Notes: generated by a model from the sequence alone, not told the origin. A stretch of DNA of 64,000 nucleotides from Anomaloglossus baeobatrachus (GCF_048569485.1 NC_134354.1:514299780-514363779), one strand, 5' to 3'. Counted from the stretch's first letter, positions 50,633 to 64,000 are shown. Program-made: numbers and translations.

Positions 50633-50879
50633 ATATATATCTATATGGAATTATCTCAGCAGCATTATATGCTGTAAATAGCATACATGTATGATATATA
50701 GACAACAGAATTAAGTACCAGTTCTTAATAATCAAAGTCCGGTGCTTCATTCAGTCAAAATTGCCATAGGAGTTTAAAATCCAGCACTTAGCCATGCAGT
50801 CTACCTTTCTAAACATTTATAAAGGAATGGGTATTTCTAGATGTCACTGAATTTAAGCATGATACTGTAATAGGATGGC
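50509..50879. repeat. (TA)n microsatellite and unassigned sequence
   Basis: TA repeats at about 50571-50645. The rest shows no feature. Confidence 0.8.
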
Positions 50880-52420
50880 ACCACTGTAACTAGGCAGTTT
50901 GAAAAATGTAGTTTCTCCTAAATATTCCTCCCTCAGACATGAGTGGTATTGTTGAAAAGTGGAAGTGTTTAGGAACTGAAGCAACACAGCCACAAAGTGG
51001 AAGGCCATGTAAACTTACAGAGTAGGAGTCACCCATTGATAAAAAGAAAAATGCATCAAAGTCACCAATGATGTGTTGATTCAATAATTGTCCAAGCATC
51101 CTCTGCTATTAACATTGACAAAAAACTGTACACCTGTCTCATAGCACGTGTTTCCATGGCCAGTTAGCTGTATGGAAGCCTTCAATCACCAAGCTTCTGT
51201 ATCTGGCAGTCTGATATCTGATAGATCTATTTGGGTTTTTTGAATGTCAAGAGAACATTACTTGACTGACTGCATTGTGCCTGTAAAGTTTGGTGAAAGT
51301 GTGATAATGATTTGAGGATGTTTTAATTTAGGCTTCTAGCTGCCTGTGAAGGGAAATCTTAATTCTTCAGCATATTAAGACATTTTGAATTATTATATAC
51401 ATCCAACTTTGTAGGAACATTCATGACTGTGCCCCAGTGCCCAAACGATGGTCCATGAAGGCATGGTTGAGTGAGTTTGGTGTGGAAGAACTTGACTTAA
51501 GGTACCGTCACACTAAGAAACATTGCTAGCAACATCGCTGCTGAGGCACGACTTGCTAGCGATTTTGCTGTGTGTGGACATCCAGCAACAACCTGGCCCC
51601 TGTTGTGTGTGAGGTCGCTGGTTGTTGGTGAATGTCCTGGACCATTTTTTAGTTGTTGCTCTCCCGCTGTGAAGCACACATCGCTGTGTGTGACAGTGAG
51701 AGAGCAACAACTGAATGTGCAGTGAGCAGGGAGCTGGCTTCTGCAGTTGCTGGTAACCAATGTAAATATCGGGTAACCAAGAAGCCCTTTCCTTGGTTAC
51801 CCGATATTTACTTTCGTTACCAGCGTCCGCCGCTCTCATGCTGTCAGTGCCGGCTCCCTGCTCCCTGCACACATAGCCAGACTACACATCAGGTAATTAA
51901 CCCGATGTGTACTCTGGCTAGGAGTGCAGGGAGCCAGCGCTAAGTGGTGTGCGCTGGTAACCAAGGTAAATATCGGGTTGGTTACCCGATATTTACGTTA
52001 GTTACCAAGCGCAGCATCGCTTCCACGTGTCGCTGCTGACTGGGGGCTGGTCACTGGTTGCTGGTGAGATCTGCCTGTGTGACAGCTCACTAGCAACCCG
52101 TGTAGCGACGCTCCAGCGATCCCTGCCAGGTCAGGTTGCTGGTGGGATCGCTGGAGCATCGCTTAGTGTGACGGTACCTTTACTCCAAGAAAGCCCTAAA
52201 GTCAAAGATATCAAACATTTTGGGATGAGCTAGAATGATGGTTGCAAGACTTGTCCACCATAAGGATCCAACCACACAAATGCTCTTTTGCATGAGCTGG
52301 CAAAAAATCCCACAGACACACTCCAAAATCTGGGAAAAGACTTTCTAAACGAGAAAGTTCTTATAGTTGCTAAGGTCAGGGAACATATTTAGATTGGGGT
52401 GTAGATTTCCCAATGCTTAG
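50880..52420 (+). mobile_element. Old Tc1-like relic split by a MITE
   Basis: Decayed transposase words are readable in changing frames: a SGIVEKWK-like helix-turn-helix segment near 50940, a VPKRWSMKAWLSEFGVEEL-like stretch near 51440-51490, and a NHTNALLHELAKNPTDTLQNL-like C terminus near 52270-52340. Many stops. The MITE 51500-52179 interrupts it. Both terminal repeats are unclear. Confidence 0.7.
51500..52179. mobile_element. MITE with TTA duplication (Harbinger-like)
   Basis: Perfect ends aggtaccgtcacactaag and cttagtgtgacggtacct, flanked by TTA at 51497-51499 and 52180-52182. A 3-bp TWA target is typical of PIF/Harbinger. The interior has inverted copies of accaaggtaaatatcgggt. No transposase. 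Confidence 0.85.
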
Positions 52421-52628
52421 GATCTATTCGAAAAATATTACTTTTTTTTCCAACATATGGCTTGTTATCAAAAAATTTTAATTGTATCAATAATTGAAAG
52501 CTTGTGTTACTGATTCTTGACTCAATAGCAATCATGTTATTCTGGATTTCCAAATGTGATAGATTTGACTAAATAAAAAGCCTTCTCCAGTCAATATGTA
52601 TTTAAATGGGTTTCCTCTTCATAGACTA

Positions 52629-53192
52629 TAGACCGCGTTACACGCAACGACATCGCTAATGAGATGTCGTTGGGGTCACGGAATTTGTGACACACATCCG
52701 GCCTCGTTAGAAACGTTGTTGTGTGTGACACATACAAACGACCGCTAATGATCACAAATACTCACCTAATCATTGATTGTTGACATGTCCTTCAAATCCC
52801 AAATATTGTTGATGGTGCTGGACGCAGGTTGTTCGTCGTTCCTGAGGCAGCACACATCGCTACATATGACACCGCAGGAATGACAAACAACACTGTACCT
52901 GCGTCCTCCAGCAACGAGGTGGGCGTGACTTTCCTTCGGCTGCTCTCCGCCCCTCCGCTTCTATTGGATGCCTGCTGTGTGGCGTTGCTGTGACGCCGCA
53001 CAAACCGCCCCCTTAGAAAGGAGGCTGTTCGCCGCCCATAGCAACGTCGCTGTGAAGTTAAGTATAGTGTGATGGGTACTAGCGATATTGTGCACCACGG
53101 GCAACGATTTGCCCGTGACGCACAAATGACGGGGACGCATGCTTTTCCGAACGACATCGCTAGCGATATCGCTGCATTTAAAGCCCCCTTTA
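52629..53192. mobile_element. Diverged MITE of the 30066-30656 family
   Basis: Left tagaccgcgttacacgcaac then gacatcgct; right gcatttaaagccccctt. Both align with the cgacatcgc-type terminal repeat of the 30-kb copy. It also shares the gagggcgggcggttcg-like interior (rich in CCGCCC and TATTGG). Older than that copy. Confidence 0.65.
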
Positions 53193-54235
53193 GACATGTG
53201 CACAGGATATTGCTTTTTATAACTCTCATAAATGAATAGCGAGATATGTGCATGCGCCACTATTTGTCCATGTACACCTGTGATGGCATCAATCTAAATG
53301 GAGTAGCACTTCAGGAGACCCCTGAAAAATAGATATGTCATGAATGTAATGAGACAGAGCCTTTAAAGCATGAATACAGCAAAATGCTTGGTTATTGTGT
53401 AGATCAGCTACATAGCTTCTAGAATGTAGAAGATTCTGATGACAATTAAGATCAATACATCCGTTACTGTATGTGTAGCAGTCTCTCTGGGGTGTCTGAG
53501 AATCTTGTGTTGCATGTCCCACAGAGACAGTTTCACTAATGAAACCAAGTCCTGGAACAACATTCTAATAGGATGATATTGATTTAAAATCACACATGCT
53601 GGGAAGTTCAATAGAATAAAGCTATCTTGTTTACTTTTGTGATGAGAATGCAAGTGAAGACTTCATTTGGTAAGGTAAAGGTAAAGAATTGTACTGTACC
53701 TTGTGCTTAAGCAATAGTTCTTTCCAATGCACAACTAAATCTATATTTATTTGCTCAGATGAAGACAAAAGTTTAGTTTAATTTTTTCCTTCTGTTCTAA
53801 TTTCATTTAGACTCCCTCTTTCTCGGTCCAATTACATATTTAATTTGAAAATGCTCGAGCAGTCAATGTTGAATAATGTTTTCAGGTCTCCTGAAAGATA
53901 ATCACTATTTAGTTTTCCCAGAGCCATATAATACATCTATTTTCATTGTGAAATCATTGATATCGCTCGAATATTATTTGGCCATTTTCACAGTTGTACT
54001 GCAGAGATGAAATGTAGAGTGCTAAAATATGAGATTTAGGGATAATTAATCTTAAATACTGCTGAAAATATAAATACAAATATTGTACTGTCATGAGAAA
54101 ATGGCCAAACACCTAATGCAATCTATAATGCCACAATCCTGAAAAAGTTAAAGTACTTGATGATCATTGAACTGCCTTTCATTTTCTGCATTATGAACTG
54201 TGAAAAGCTAGTGTCAAGAATTATTTTTTTATTTT
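53193..54235. other. No feature recognised
   Basis: AT-rich sequence with no credible exon or named repeat; possibly unique host DNA. Confidence 0.5.
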
Positions 54236-55539
54236 TTAACCCCTGCACTATATTATTTTTCCATCATCATAGCCATCTGAAGGTTTATTTTTTGCACAAG
54301 TTGAACTTTGAAAGACATAATTAATTTTATTATATGATGCACTTGAAATCAGGAAAAAAATCCAAATGTGTTGAAATTGCAAAAAAAGTGCAATTACACA
54401 ATAGTTTTTTTTGTTTTTATTTACCATGCTCACTAGTGTTGAGCCACTCCCCTAGTGTTCGAGATCGGTTCCGTTTGTCGAACGGTGGCTTAGTTCGGCG
54501 AACGTTCGACGAATATTCGATGAACTCCTTCGAACCCCATTGAAAACAATGTCAGGCAAACAAAAACACATACAAACACATTATACATGTACACATACAG
54601 TTAATAAACATTGCCATTACACATAGAGGTCCCCCGGGATGTGTCCTGCACTCTGTCTCCCGCTGATTTTCCTTCCGATCATTGCTGCACCCTCCGGTAA
54701 CCAGAACTGATGATAGGACCTTCCGTGACGTCGTCATAGCATGTGACCAGTCACGTGTCTATTATCTCATTGGCTACAGACTGGTCACATGGTTAGACGT
54801 CATGCTAGGTCCTGTCAGTGTATCTATCCAGTACGCAGGGCTCCTTTGAGCATCTCCGTGTACTGGCGAGATGCTCTGGCACATGGTCGACTCCCCGTCC
54901 ATGCATGTCGGCGCTCTTTACAGAGTCAGCCCACATGCAAGGACTGGATGCCACAGCCGGTGAACAACGGAGACCACCGTTACTATAGTAACCCGCCTGT
55001 CAGTGGTGACATCACCGCTTACAGTCCGCAGCCTTTGCTCACTCACTGAGTGATTAGACTGCACGGGAGCAGCAGCGTCTTCCTACCATGCAGTGCTGTC
55101 TGATGTAGCAGAGCTGCATGGCTTGAAAGAGAAATAAGACAGAAGACCAGGATCATGGAGGGGTTGAGAGGGAGTAATAAACATGGAGTCTCTAATGTGT
55201 CCATGTATTTATTTCTATTAAAGTATTTTTTCTCTGTGTGGTGTCTTTTTTTTAACCCTTTATTGGAGATTCTTAATGGCCGGGTCAAACTTGCCTGACA
55301 TTAAGAATCTCTGGCTTAATACTAGCTAGTAAAACAAAGCTAGTATTAACCCATTATTACACATTGAGCCATTCGGCTTCAGGGCTGCTGGAAGAGTTGG
55401 ATACTATGCCAGATGATGGCGCTTCTATGAAAGCACCATTTTCTGGGATGGCTGCGGACTGCAATTGGCAGCAGAGGGGCCAAGAAAGCTCGGACCAACC
55501 TGTGCTGAAGATTCCAATCCCCAGCTTCCTAGTTGTACC

Positions 55540-56580
55540 TGTCTGGACACAAAAATGGGGCGAAGCCCATGTCATTTGTTTTTTTAATTATTTCATGAAA
55601 TTCATGAAATAATTAAAAAAAGGGCTTCCCTATATTTTTAGTTCCCATCCGGGTACAAATAGGCAGCTGGGGGTTGGGGGCAGCCGTATCTGCCTGCTGT
55701 ACCTGGCCAGCATACAAAAATATGGCGAAGCCCACGTCATTTTTTTGGTGGGCAAAAAACTCCAGCACACAGTCCTGGATGGACAATAAATCCAAAGGAG
55801 GTATCCAGCAATCCAGTCCAAGAGAATATTCTTAAAATGTGCAAAAATTTATTAGATCATATTAAAAAATCCATACAGGGTCGACAATAGCCCAAAAGAG
55901 GACGCGTTTCGAACATAGTGTTCTTAATCTGTCTCAGAGACAGCCTTGCTGACTTTCCCTCCATGCACGGTCCAGAGTTTAACGGTCTCCAGTGAGCAGG
56001 TGAGCTGGACAAATTATTTTTTCCTTGTCAAGTCCTATATGGAGTATGCTGAGCCTTATAAATCTGCAGCTGCTGTCTGCTCTCCTGCATACACTAGTGA
56101 ATGGAGCATGCTGAGCCTTGTAGTTTTGCAGCTGTTGTCTGCTCTCCTGCATACACTAGTGAATGGAGCATGCTGAGCCTTGTCGTTCTGCTCCCCCTGT
56201 CTCTCCATCCAGCATACAGTCCTGGATGGAGGATGCTGAGCCTTGTAGGTTTGCAGCTGCTGTCTGCTCTCCTCCATACAGACAGACAGCAGACAGCAGC
56301 TGCAGAACAACAAGGCTCAGCATACTCTATCCAGGACTGTATGCTTGAGTTTTTTGCCCCCCCCCAAAAAAAATGACGTGGGCTTCGCCATGCTTTTGTA
56401 TACTAGCCAGGTACAGCAGGCAGCTATGGGCTGCCCCAACCCCCAGCTGCCTATTTGTACCCGGCTGGGAACCAAAATATAGGCAAGCCCTTTTATTTTT
56501 TAATTATTTCATGAATTTCATGAAACAATTGAAAAAAAAAAAAAAGACGTGAGCTTTGCCCTATTTTTGTGTCCAGCCAG
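55540..56580. repeat. Palindrome of hAT element 3, interrupted by an insert
   Basis: The same nested inverted modules as 17930-18550 (tatggcgaagcccacgtc words in opposite orientation). The centre is changed by a 247-bp insert and by a ~62-bp tandem repeat at 56038-56225 (three units of ggagcatgctgagccttgt). Confidence 0.85.
55784..56030 (-). mobile_element. 247-bp retro-insert with ~13-bp target duplication
   Basis: Flanked by agtcctggatgga (55771-55783) and agtcctatatgga (56031-56043), 11 of 13 matching. The empty site is visible in hAT element 2 at 18.2 kb. On the minus strand it contains gaacactatgttc directly followed by gaaacgcgtcc. No protein. Confidence 0.78.
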
Positions 56581-57877
56581 GTACAACTAGGCAGCTGGGG
56601 ATTGGAATCCGCAGGACAGGGTGCCTAAGCTTTCTGGGCACCCCTGCTGCGAATTGCAGTCCGCAGCCACCCCAGAAAATGGTGCTTTCATAGAAGCGCC
56701 ATCTTCTGGCGCTGTATTCAACTCTTCCATCTGCCCTGGTGACGGGTGGCTCACTGGGTAAAAATGGGGTTAGAGCTATCTGTATATTATCACCTGGCCT
56801 TAGCCCGAAATTCATGGTGTGACGCCAATATTAGACATGGCCACCATGAATTTCTGGTACAGATAAAAAAAACACAACACACAGAAAAATAATTTTATTA
56901 GAAATAAAACACAACACAATTAGTGACTCCATATTTATTGAAATAAAGAACCCCCCTCCGCAGTAATCCTGGGTCAAGGGTCCCGCGCCGTCCAATCTGG
57001 ATCCGATATCATCGGATTGTTTTGCTGGAAGGCAAAGTGATCAGATGATGTGTCAGGTTCAAGGGCTTGAATCACATGACACAGCAGCTGATTGTATAAA
57101 CGGCTTTTATACAATCAGCTGATGCATCAGTGAAAAAAAAAACTAACAAAAAATAAACTGCACACTTCTGTGCAGACTCCTGTCCGACAGCAGCAGTTGA
57201 TAGTTTAGCCGGCCGGGCGGTAAAAAGCCATCTTTACCGCTCGAGTTATAGTGTCAGCTGATTCCGTCAAGTGACCGCATCAGCTGATCATTGCCAGGTC
57301 TGAGAGAGAGAAAAGAGAGAGAAAAGAGAAGAGTGAGAGGGAGAGAGAAAAGAGAGAGACAAGAGAGAGAAAAGAGAGAAAAAAGAGAAAGAAAAGAGAA
57401 GAGAGAGAGAGGGAGAGATGGAGAGAGAAGAGAGAAGAGAGAAGAGAAAGAAGAGGAGAGAAGAGAGCGAGAGAGAAGAGAGATAGGAGTGAGAGAGAAG
57501 AGAGAGAAGAGAGAGAAGAGAGCGTGGAGAGAGAAGGAGAGAGAGAGAAGAGAGAGAAGGGAGAGAGAGAGAAGAGAGAAGAGCAGAGAAGAGGAGAGAA
57601 GAGAGAGAGAGAAGAGAGAGGAGAGAGATAGAGAAGAGAGAGAGAGGAGAGAGAGGAGAGAGCAATGCAGCCTCATTCCGTGAACTGCTCCGATTTTAGA
57701 GGTGTGTCCCGCGGCTCACAGCTGATGTCTGGCTCCTCCCCTCAGTGCATAATTAAATTAAATTATAATTATAAATAATAATTATAATTTAAAATTAAAA
57801 ATAAATTAAATTAAATTCTTTACCGTGACAGCCGAGACTCAGACTCGTGAACTAATTTTCCTTTGGCAGTAGCTCTA

Positions 57878-58043
57878 AAGGCCACTTTACACAGAGATAA
57901 ATCTGCGGCAGATCTGTGGTTGCAGTGAAATTGTGGACAATCAGTGCCAGGTTTGTGGCTGTGTACAAATGGAACAATATTTCCATGATTTCCCTGCAAC
58001 CACAGATCTGCCAAAGATTTATCTCTATGTGTAAAGTGGCCTT
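57878..58043. mobile_element. 166-bp MITE
   Basis: Ends aaggccactttacacagaga and tctatgtgtaaagtggcctt, flanked by TA. The interior also folds (agatctgtggttgcag and its inverse). The empty site is visible in the second copy of the duplication near 58840. Confidence 0.88.
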
Positions 58044-58789
58044 TACTATTGGTCCACTGCCTCTAATGTAAAGCATAGGAAGATTTGGTAATCTTGACCT
58101 CTGTTTTGCACTTGAGAATCCAGAAGTGGATTTTTCAGCTATAAAGAGGAGAGAGAAAGAGGGAAAAAGAGAGAAAAGGAGAGAAAAGGGGAGATAAAGA
58201 GAGAGAAAGAGAGAGAAAGAGATAGAAAAAGAGAGAGAAAGAAAAAGAGAGAAAAAAGAGAGAGAGAGGGGGGGAGAAAGAGAGAAAAAGAGAGAGAGAG
58301 AGAAAAAGAGAAAAAGAGAGAGAAAAAGAGAGAGAGAAAAAGAGAGAGGAAAAGAGAGAAAAAGAGAGAGAGAAAGAGAAAAAAAGAGAGAAAAAGAGAA
58401 AGAGAAAAAGAGACAAAGAGAGAAAAAGAGAAAGAGAGAGATGAGAGAGAGAGATGAGAGAGAGATGAGAGAGAGAGAGAGAGAGATGAGAGAGATGAGA
58501 GAGGAGAGAGAGAAGGGAGAGAGAGGAGAGAGAAGAGAGAGAAAAGAGAGAGAGAGGAGAGAGGAGACAGAGAGAAGAGAGAGAAAAGAGAGAGAAGAGA
58601 AAGAGGAGAGAGCAATGCAGCCTTATTCCGTGAACTGCTCCGATTTTAGAGGTGTGGCCCGCGGCTCACAGCTGATGTCCGGCTCCTTCCCTCAATGCAT
58701 AATTAAAGTAAATTAAATTAAATTATAATTATAAATAAATAATAATTATAAATTAAAATTAAAATTTAAAATAAATTAAATTCTTTACC

Positions 58790-58862
58790 GGGGCAGCCGG
58801 GACTTGAACGCGTGAACTAATGCTCCTTAGGCAGTAGCTCTAACCATTGAGCCACTGCCTCT
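58790..58862 (-). pseudogene. tRNA-like sequence
   Basis: On the minus strand: A box tggctcaatggttagagc, a 7-nt loop ctaagga between short stems, B-box-like gttcaagtccc, and acceptor-like ends ggcagtg and gctgcc that pair. The T stem is imperfect. Its partner in the first duplicate is split by the 166-bp MITE. Probably a tRNA-derived repeat rather than an active gene. Confidence 0.5.
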
Positions 58863-60734
58863 AATGAGAAGCTTACGACAATTTGGTAATCTTGACCTCT
58901 GCATTGCAGAGTGACGTCTCCGGTGACAGCGCAGCTCACTTCAGGTGCTGCGTGGAGAGGACACAGAGCGCTCGTGTTCTACTGCGCTCCCTGTCATCTT
59001 CATGTAGCAGAGCTGACAGTGTCATGTGGATTACTTCGGACCTGGATTGTTGTTTGGGGATTAATAAAGAGGTAAATGAGTGTTTTTTTATCTTTTATTC
59101 CAAATAAAGGATTTTTTGTTGCGTGTGTTTATTTACTTTCACTTACAGGTTAATCATGGAAGGTATCTCGGGGAGACGCCTGCCATGATTAACCCCGTTA
59201 TTACCCCGATTGCCACTGCAACAGGGCAATTCGGGATGAGCTTTGTAGAGTCCCGGGACTGTCGCATCTAATGGATGTGGCAATTCCAGGCGGCTGCTGG
59301 GTAATATTGTTAGGGTGGTGGGCTCCCCATAATGTGGCGCTCCCCATCCTGACAATACCAGCCTCCAGCCGTGTGGCTTTATCCTGGCTGGTATCAAAAT
59401 TGGGGGGAACCGCAGTTTTTTTTAAATTAATTATTTATTTTACTACACGATATAGACCTGCCCGCCGGCGGCTGTGATTGGTTGCAGTGAGACAGCTGTC
59501 ACTCACCGTGGGATTGTGTCTGACTGCAATCAATCATGGGCGCTGGTGGGCGGGGAAAGCAGGGAATACCTGATTGAATAATGAAGCGGCAGCCATTTTC
59601 AAAAGAGGAAAAGCCGCCGGAAATTTGTGACAGCCGTGCAGCGAGGCGCCCGTGATCGGTGAGTAGGAAAGAGAGAAGGATTGTGCTGGGGATGCAGGAC
59701 ACATGCAAATTCACAACTTGTGCACATAGCCTTACTGTGAAAAGCCACGCTTTTGGTGATCGAACTGTTATCGAACGGAAACTCGAACTGCCGAACTTGA
59801 AGCATATTGTTCGAGTTTGTCGAACGACTCGAACGTCGCCCAAAATCACTCGAATTTGAAATTGGCAAATCGTTCGACTCGAACATCGCTCAACTCTAAT
59901 GTTCACTATATGGTACAACTGACCTGACAATATGATACTTCAGGTCAGTACGATTATGCAGATACCAAACGTTAGTTTTTTTTTATTTAAGTGGTGAAGA
60001 AATGTTTGTAATTTTTTAAGAATTTTTTTTGCTTTTGTCAACATTTTCTGCGATCTGTAATGTTTTCATTTTTTGAGATCTGAGGATGTGGGATGGATTA
60101 TTTTTTTTAACCCTGAGCTGATGTTTTTTTTGTTACCATTTTTGTGTAGATGTGATGCTTTGATCGTCTCTTATTGCATTTTATTGCAATGTTGTGGCTA
60201 CAAAAAAATGTAATTCTGGGATTTAGATTTTTTTTCTTCTTGCGCCATTCACCGATCAATTTAATTTATTTTATATTTTGATAGATCAGGCATTTATTAA
60301 TGCAGCATTACCAAATATGTATATTTTAATTTTTTTTTTAATTGAGCAAAAGGGGAGTGATTTTAACTTATTTTTTTTATTTGTTTCATATTTTTAAAAA
60401 CTTTTTTCCTACTTTTTATTGAATTTACTATTTCTCTTAAGGAACTTGAAGCTGCGATCGACTAATTGCCTGTGCTATACAGAGCAGTGCACTAGCACTG
60501 CTCTGTATAGCACTGTTCACAATCTATTCACAGGTGGATACTGTTGAAAGACATAGGGTCATTAGCTGACCCCTAGCTATCATGACAACCCATTGGTGCC
60601 ACGCGACCATGACATGAGTGCACTGATGGGCTTAAAGAATGATATACTCCTCACTGGCATGTGTTAAATCTTGTTTTGTTTATGATTATTGTACTTGTCC
60701 CTACTATGTGTACCCCTTTTCCACATGTAAAGCA

Positions 60735-60800
60735 CCATGGAATAAATGGCGCTATAGTAAATAATAATAGCAATAATAATAATAATAATACTGGTTAACA
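60735..60800. repeat. (AAT)n-tailed old SINE/LINE tail
   Basis: caccatggaataaatggcgc then repeated aataat. Similar in plan to the tail of the SINE at 20087. Confidence 0.6.
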
Positions 60801-60946
60801 GCTGTGGGCAGATCTCAAATCCCTTGCAGCTGTTAGATTAAATTAGCCATCATGTGAACAGAAAGAAGACGGCTCGGTGTGCTAGTTTGCATCAAAGGCA
60901 GGAACACAACCTTTGACGTACTTGTACATCTAAGGTCGTGAAGGGG

Positions 60947-62389
<1,443 letters not shown>

Positions 62390-62779
62390 ATTTGTTTATT
62401 CAAAATTTCTGAACTTTTTTTCACCACTTAAATAAAACAAAAACTCTACATATTTGGTATCTATGCAATCATACCGACCTGGAGAATCATACTAGCAGGT
62501 CAGTTTTATGGTAAAATTAACTCTCGAAATAAAGAAACCAAAAAGCAATCGCAGAGTTTTACTTCTTTGCTGTTTCGCCACACTTGGAATTTTTTCCTGC
62601 TTATCATAGCATGATACGATAAAATGGATGGTGGCTTTCAAAAATAAAACTCATCCCTCAAAAAAACAAGCTGTAAGATAGCTATATCAATGGTAAAATA
62701 AAAACGTTATGGCCCTTTGAATAAGGGGATGAAAAAACAAAAGCACTAAAATAATTAATCGCTCGGTCTAGAAAGGGTT
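62390..62779 (-). mobile_element. Fragment of the TTAA element 4 family
   Basis: Inverse of parts of 59907-60300 (ttcaccacttaaataaaac, tttggtatctatgcaatc) and ends aaagggttaa at 62779. Diverged, with no left end found. Confidence 0.55.
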
Positions 62780-63455
62780 AAATGTGGTGGTAGCATCTTG
62801 CTGTGGGAATGATTTTCTTAAGCAGTGACAGTGAAGCTGGTCAGGGTCAATGGGAAAATTGATGGACTAAATACAGGGCAATTCTGGAGAAAACCTGTTC
62901 GAGGCTGCAAAAGACTTGAGACTAGGTCACAGGTTCACCTTTCAGCAGGACGACTCTAAAATTACTGTCAGCGCTACAGTGGAAAGGTTTAGATCAAAGC
63001 ATATTCATGTGTTTGAATGGCCCAGTCTAGATCCAGACCTAAATCCCATTGAGAATCTGTGACAAGACTTAGAAACTGAAGTTCACAGATGCTCTTTATA
63101 CAATGTCACTGAAAGAGCCATCTTGTAAAAAAATGGGCAACATTTTTAGCCTCTAAATGTGAAAAACTGGTAGAGACATACCCCACAAGACCTACATCAG
63201 TAATTTCAGTGAAAAAATACATAGTATTGACTCAGGGGGCTGAGTACAAATGCACATCATAATTTTCAGATTTACATTTTTAAATTAAAAAAACATATAT
63301 CATTTCCTTTACACTTCACACATACTACCTAATTAGTGTTGGTAGATCACATAAAATCCCTATAAATCCATTTAAGTTTGTTGGTGTAACATTAAATTAT
63401 GTTTAAAACTTCATGGGGGTATGAATACTTTTTTATGGAACTGTATATTTTTTTC
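62780..63455 (+). mobile_element. Tc1-like relic in zpld1 intron
   Basis: Readable in pieces: a GGSILLWE-like segment (62786), FQQDDSK-like (62938), [15 protein letters not shown]-like (63016-63058), then a 3' noncoding part ending gggggtatgaatactttttt near the terminal repeat (~63415-63450). Many frame breaks. Old. Confidence 0.8.
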
Positions 63456-64000
63456 AAAATTCCTTGTTGTAGTAGTCCAAACATACAAAACAGCTGATTA
63501 TAGTGACAGGTTCACTTTTGAGACACAAAACTAAGAAGTTTTTCTTGCCCTGTTTGTTTTTACAGAAAGTGAAAAATACCTGAATACCAGACATTTTTCT
63601 CTAACCAGATGGGTTTTGGTCACTTGGACATTAAGTATACTTTGAAGACTTGGCCGGGGGCAATAGCCGGAGTCAAGATTAGTCCGGCATTGCCTCCAGT
63701 TGGTTTTTCCTAGTAATGCTGCAGGATATTGACTGGTTAAGGAGAGATCTTCCAATCATCTGTGACAGAGCTTGGGAAAGCCAGCCTTGGGCAACGTCGG
63801 ACTAATCTGATCTCTGGCTATAGTCCCCAGCCACATGGTAGAATCATATTTTCTCTAAAATGCTGGAGAATTTTAGATAATAATATCCCTGGCTGTTTTC
63901 ATGTGTCAGGCTATGATTCATGCTACCCACTATTTGAGTAGCCTGAATTGCCTGATACCTTTCCTTTAAGAACATTTTTTGCATTTAAGCAATCAAAAAA
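63456..64000. other. No feature recognised
   Basis: Intronic sequence. 63650-63830 shows partial inverted similarity (ggccgggggcaatagccgg and ggctatagtccccagcc) but no defined element. Confidence 0.45.

Larger units (their letters stand above)
57290..58910. repeat. Tandem ~0.7-kb duplication with (GA)n blocks
   Basis: Two copies of: GA-rich tract (57300-57665 and 58142-58612), then gcaatgcagcct(c/t)attccgtg, an AT-rich tract of aattaaatt words, then a tRNA-like segment and gccactgcctctaatg. The first copy is broken by a 166-bp MITE. Confidence 0.9.
54434..59898 (-). mobile_element. hAT transposon 3 (nonautonomous, 5.5 kb)
   Basis: Left tagtgttgagccac and right catcgctcaactcta, with 8-bp duplications atgctcac (54426-54433) and atgttcac (59899-59906), one mismatch. 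TTCG/CGAA-rich subterminal sequence as in elements 1 and 2. 54545-56550 is colinear with 16920-18530 of element 2, so it has the same orientation. No transposase. More diverged than elements 1 and 2, hence older. Confidence 0.92.
54240..60946 (+). mobile_element. TTAA element 4, split by hAT element 3
   Basis: Left TTAA at 54236-54239 followed by cccctgcac; right end gtcgtgaagggg (60935-60946) with the right TTAA decayed. 54240-54433 and 59907-60946 join into one AT-rich frog repeat (ggtacaactgacctgac, then gcagataccaaacgtta). An inverse fragment of the same repeat lies at ~62390-62779. Joining the two halves rests on continuity across the 8-bp hAT duplication. Confidence 0.68.

Noticed and set aside
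57254-58716. Arg/Glu-rich and Leu/Ser-rich frames
   Set aside because: Translation of (GA)n and (CT)n tracts.
58790-58862. Functional tRNA gene
   Set aside because: A and B boxes are present, but the T stem pairs poorly, the copy is inside a duplicated repeat block and its sister is disrupted. Kept only as a tRNA-like repeat.

Overview
The window looks like a large, repeat-swollen amphibian genome, most likely an anuran and probably a neobatrachian frog. The reasons are the mixture of repeat families: T2-type TTAA elements, DIRS and Gmr1-type retroelements, many Tc1-like copies and long tandem arrays. The one piece of host gene found is vertebrate. No bacterial or viral gene clusters are present, and almost every long open frame lies inside a mobile element or a minisatellite.

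Host gene: one exon at 61699-61812 (+) encodes a signal peptide followed by a start matching the N terminus of ZPLD1 (zona pellucida-like domain protein 1). It has a pyrimidine-rich acceptor and a consensus donor. Only 8 nt of 5' UTR precede the ATG in this exon. So an untranslated exon must lie upstream, and part of the repeat landscape is probably intronic.

Layout: (1) 1-628, Tc1 relic. (2) 855-13592, a 12.7-kb hAT transposon with 8-bp target duplications and a decayed BED-finger transposase; a 132-bp tandem array inside it is split by a DIRS retroelement (about 1835-7904). (3) 14180-15620, two Tc1 relics. (4) 16020-39505, a nest: an old Tc1-like element holds an ~840-bp insert flanked by ~200-bp direct repeats, a 591-bp MITE, a 3.4-kb TTAA element and a Helitron-like/solo-LTR cluster. 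The ~840-bp insert holds a second hAT (16801-29384), which holds a Tc1 (20849-27562), which holds a young Gmr1-clade LTR element (21107-26222). (5) 40306-50504, a short insert with 54-bp flanking repeats, a solo LTR, two T2-like TTAA elements and two further TTAA elements. (6) 50880-53192, a Tc1-like relic and MITEs. (7) 54240-60946, a fourth TTAA element split by a third hAT (54434-59898). (8) The zpld1 exon, then repeat fragments to the end.

The repeats do not form a pathway. They record the order of insertions, and target duplications at many junctions let that order be read directly. The most notable signals are the three related long hAT elements with matching ends, the five-level nest, the integrase-before-RT order of the LTR element, the ~200-bp and 54-bp flanking duplications, and GC-rich minisatellites carried inside TTAA elements. 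I found no convincing new protein-coding system.
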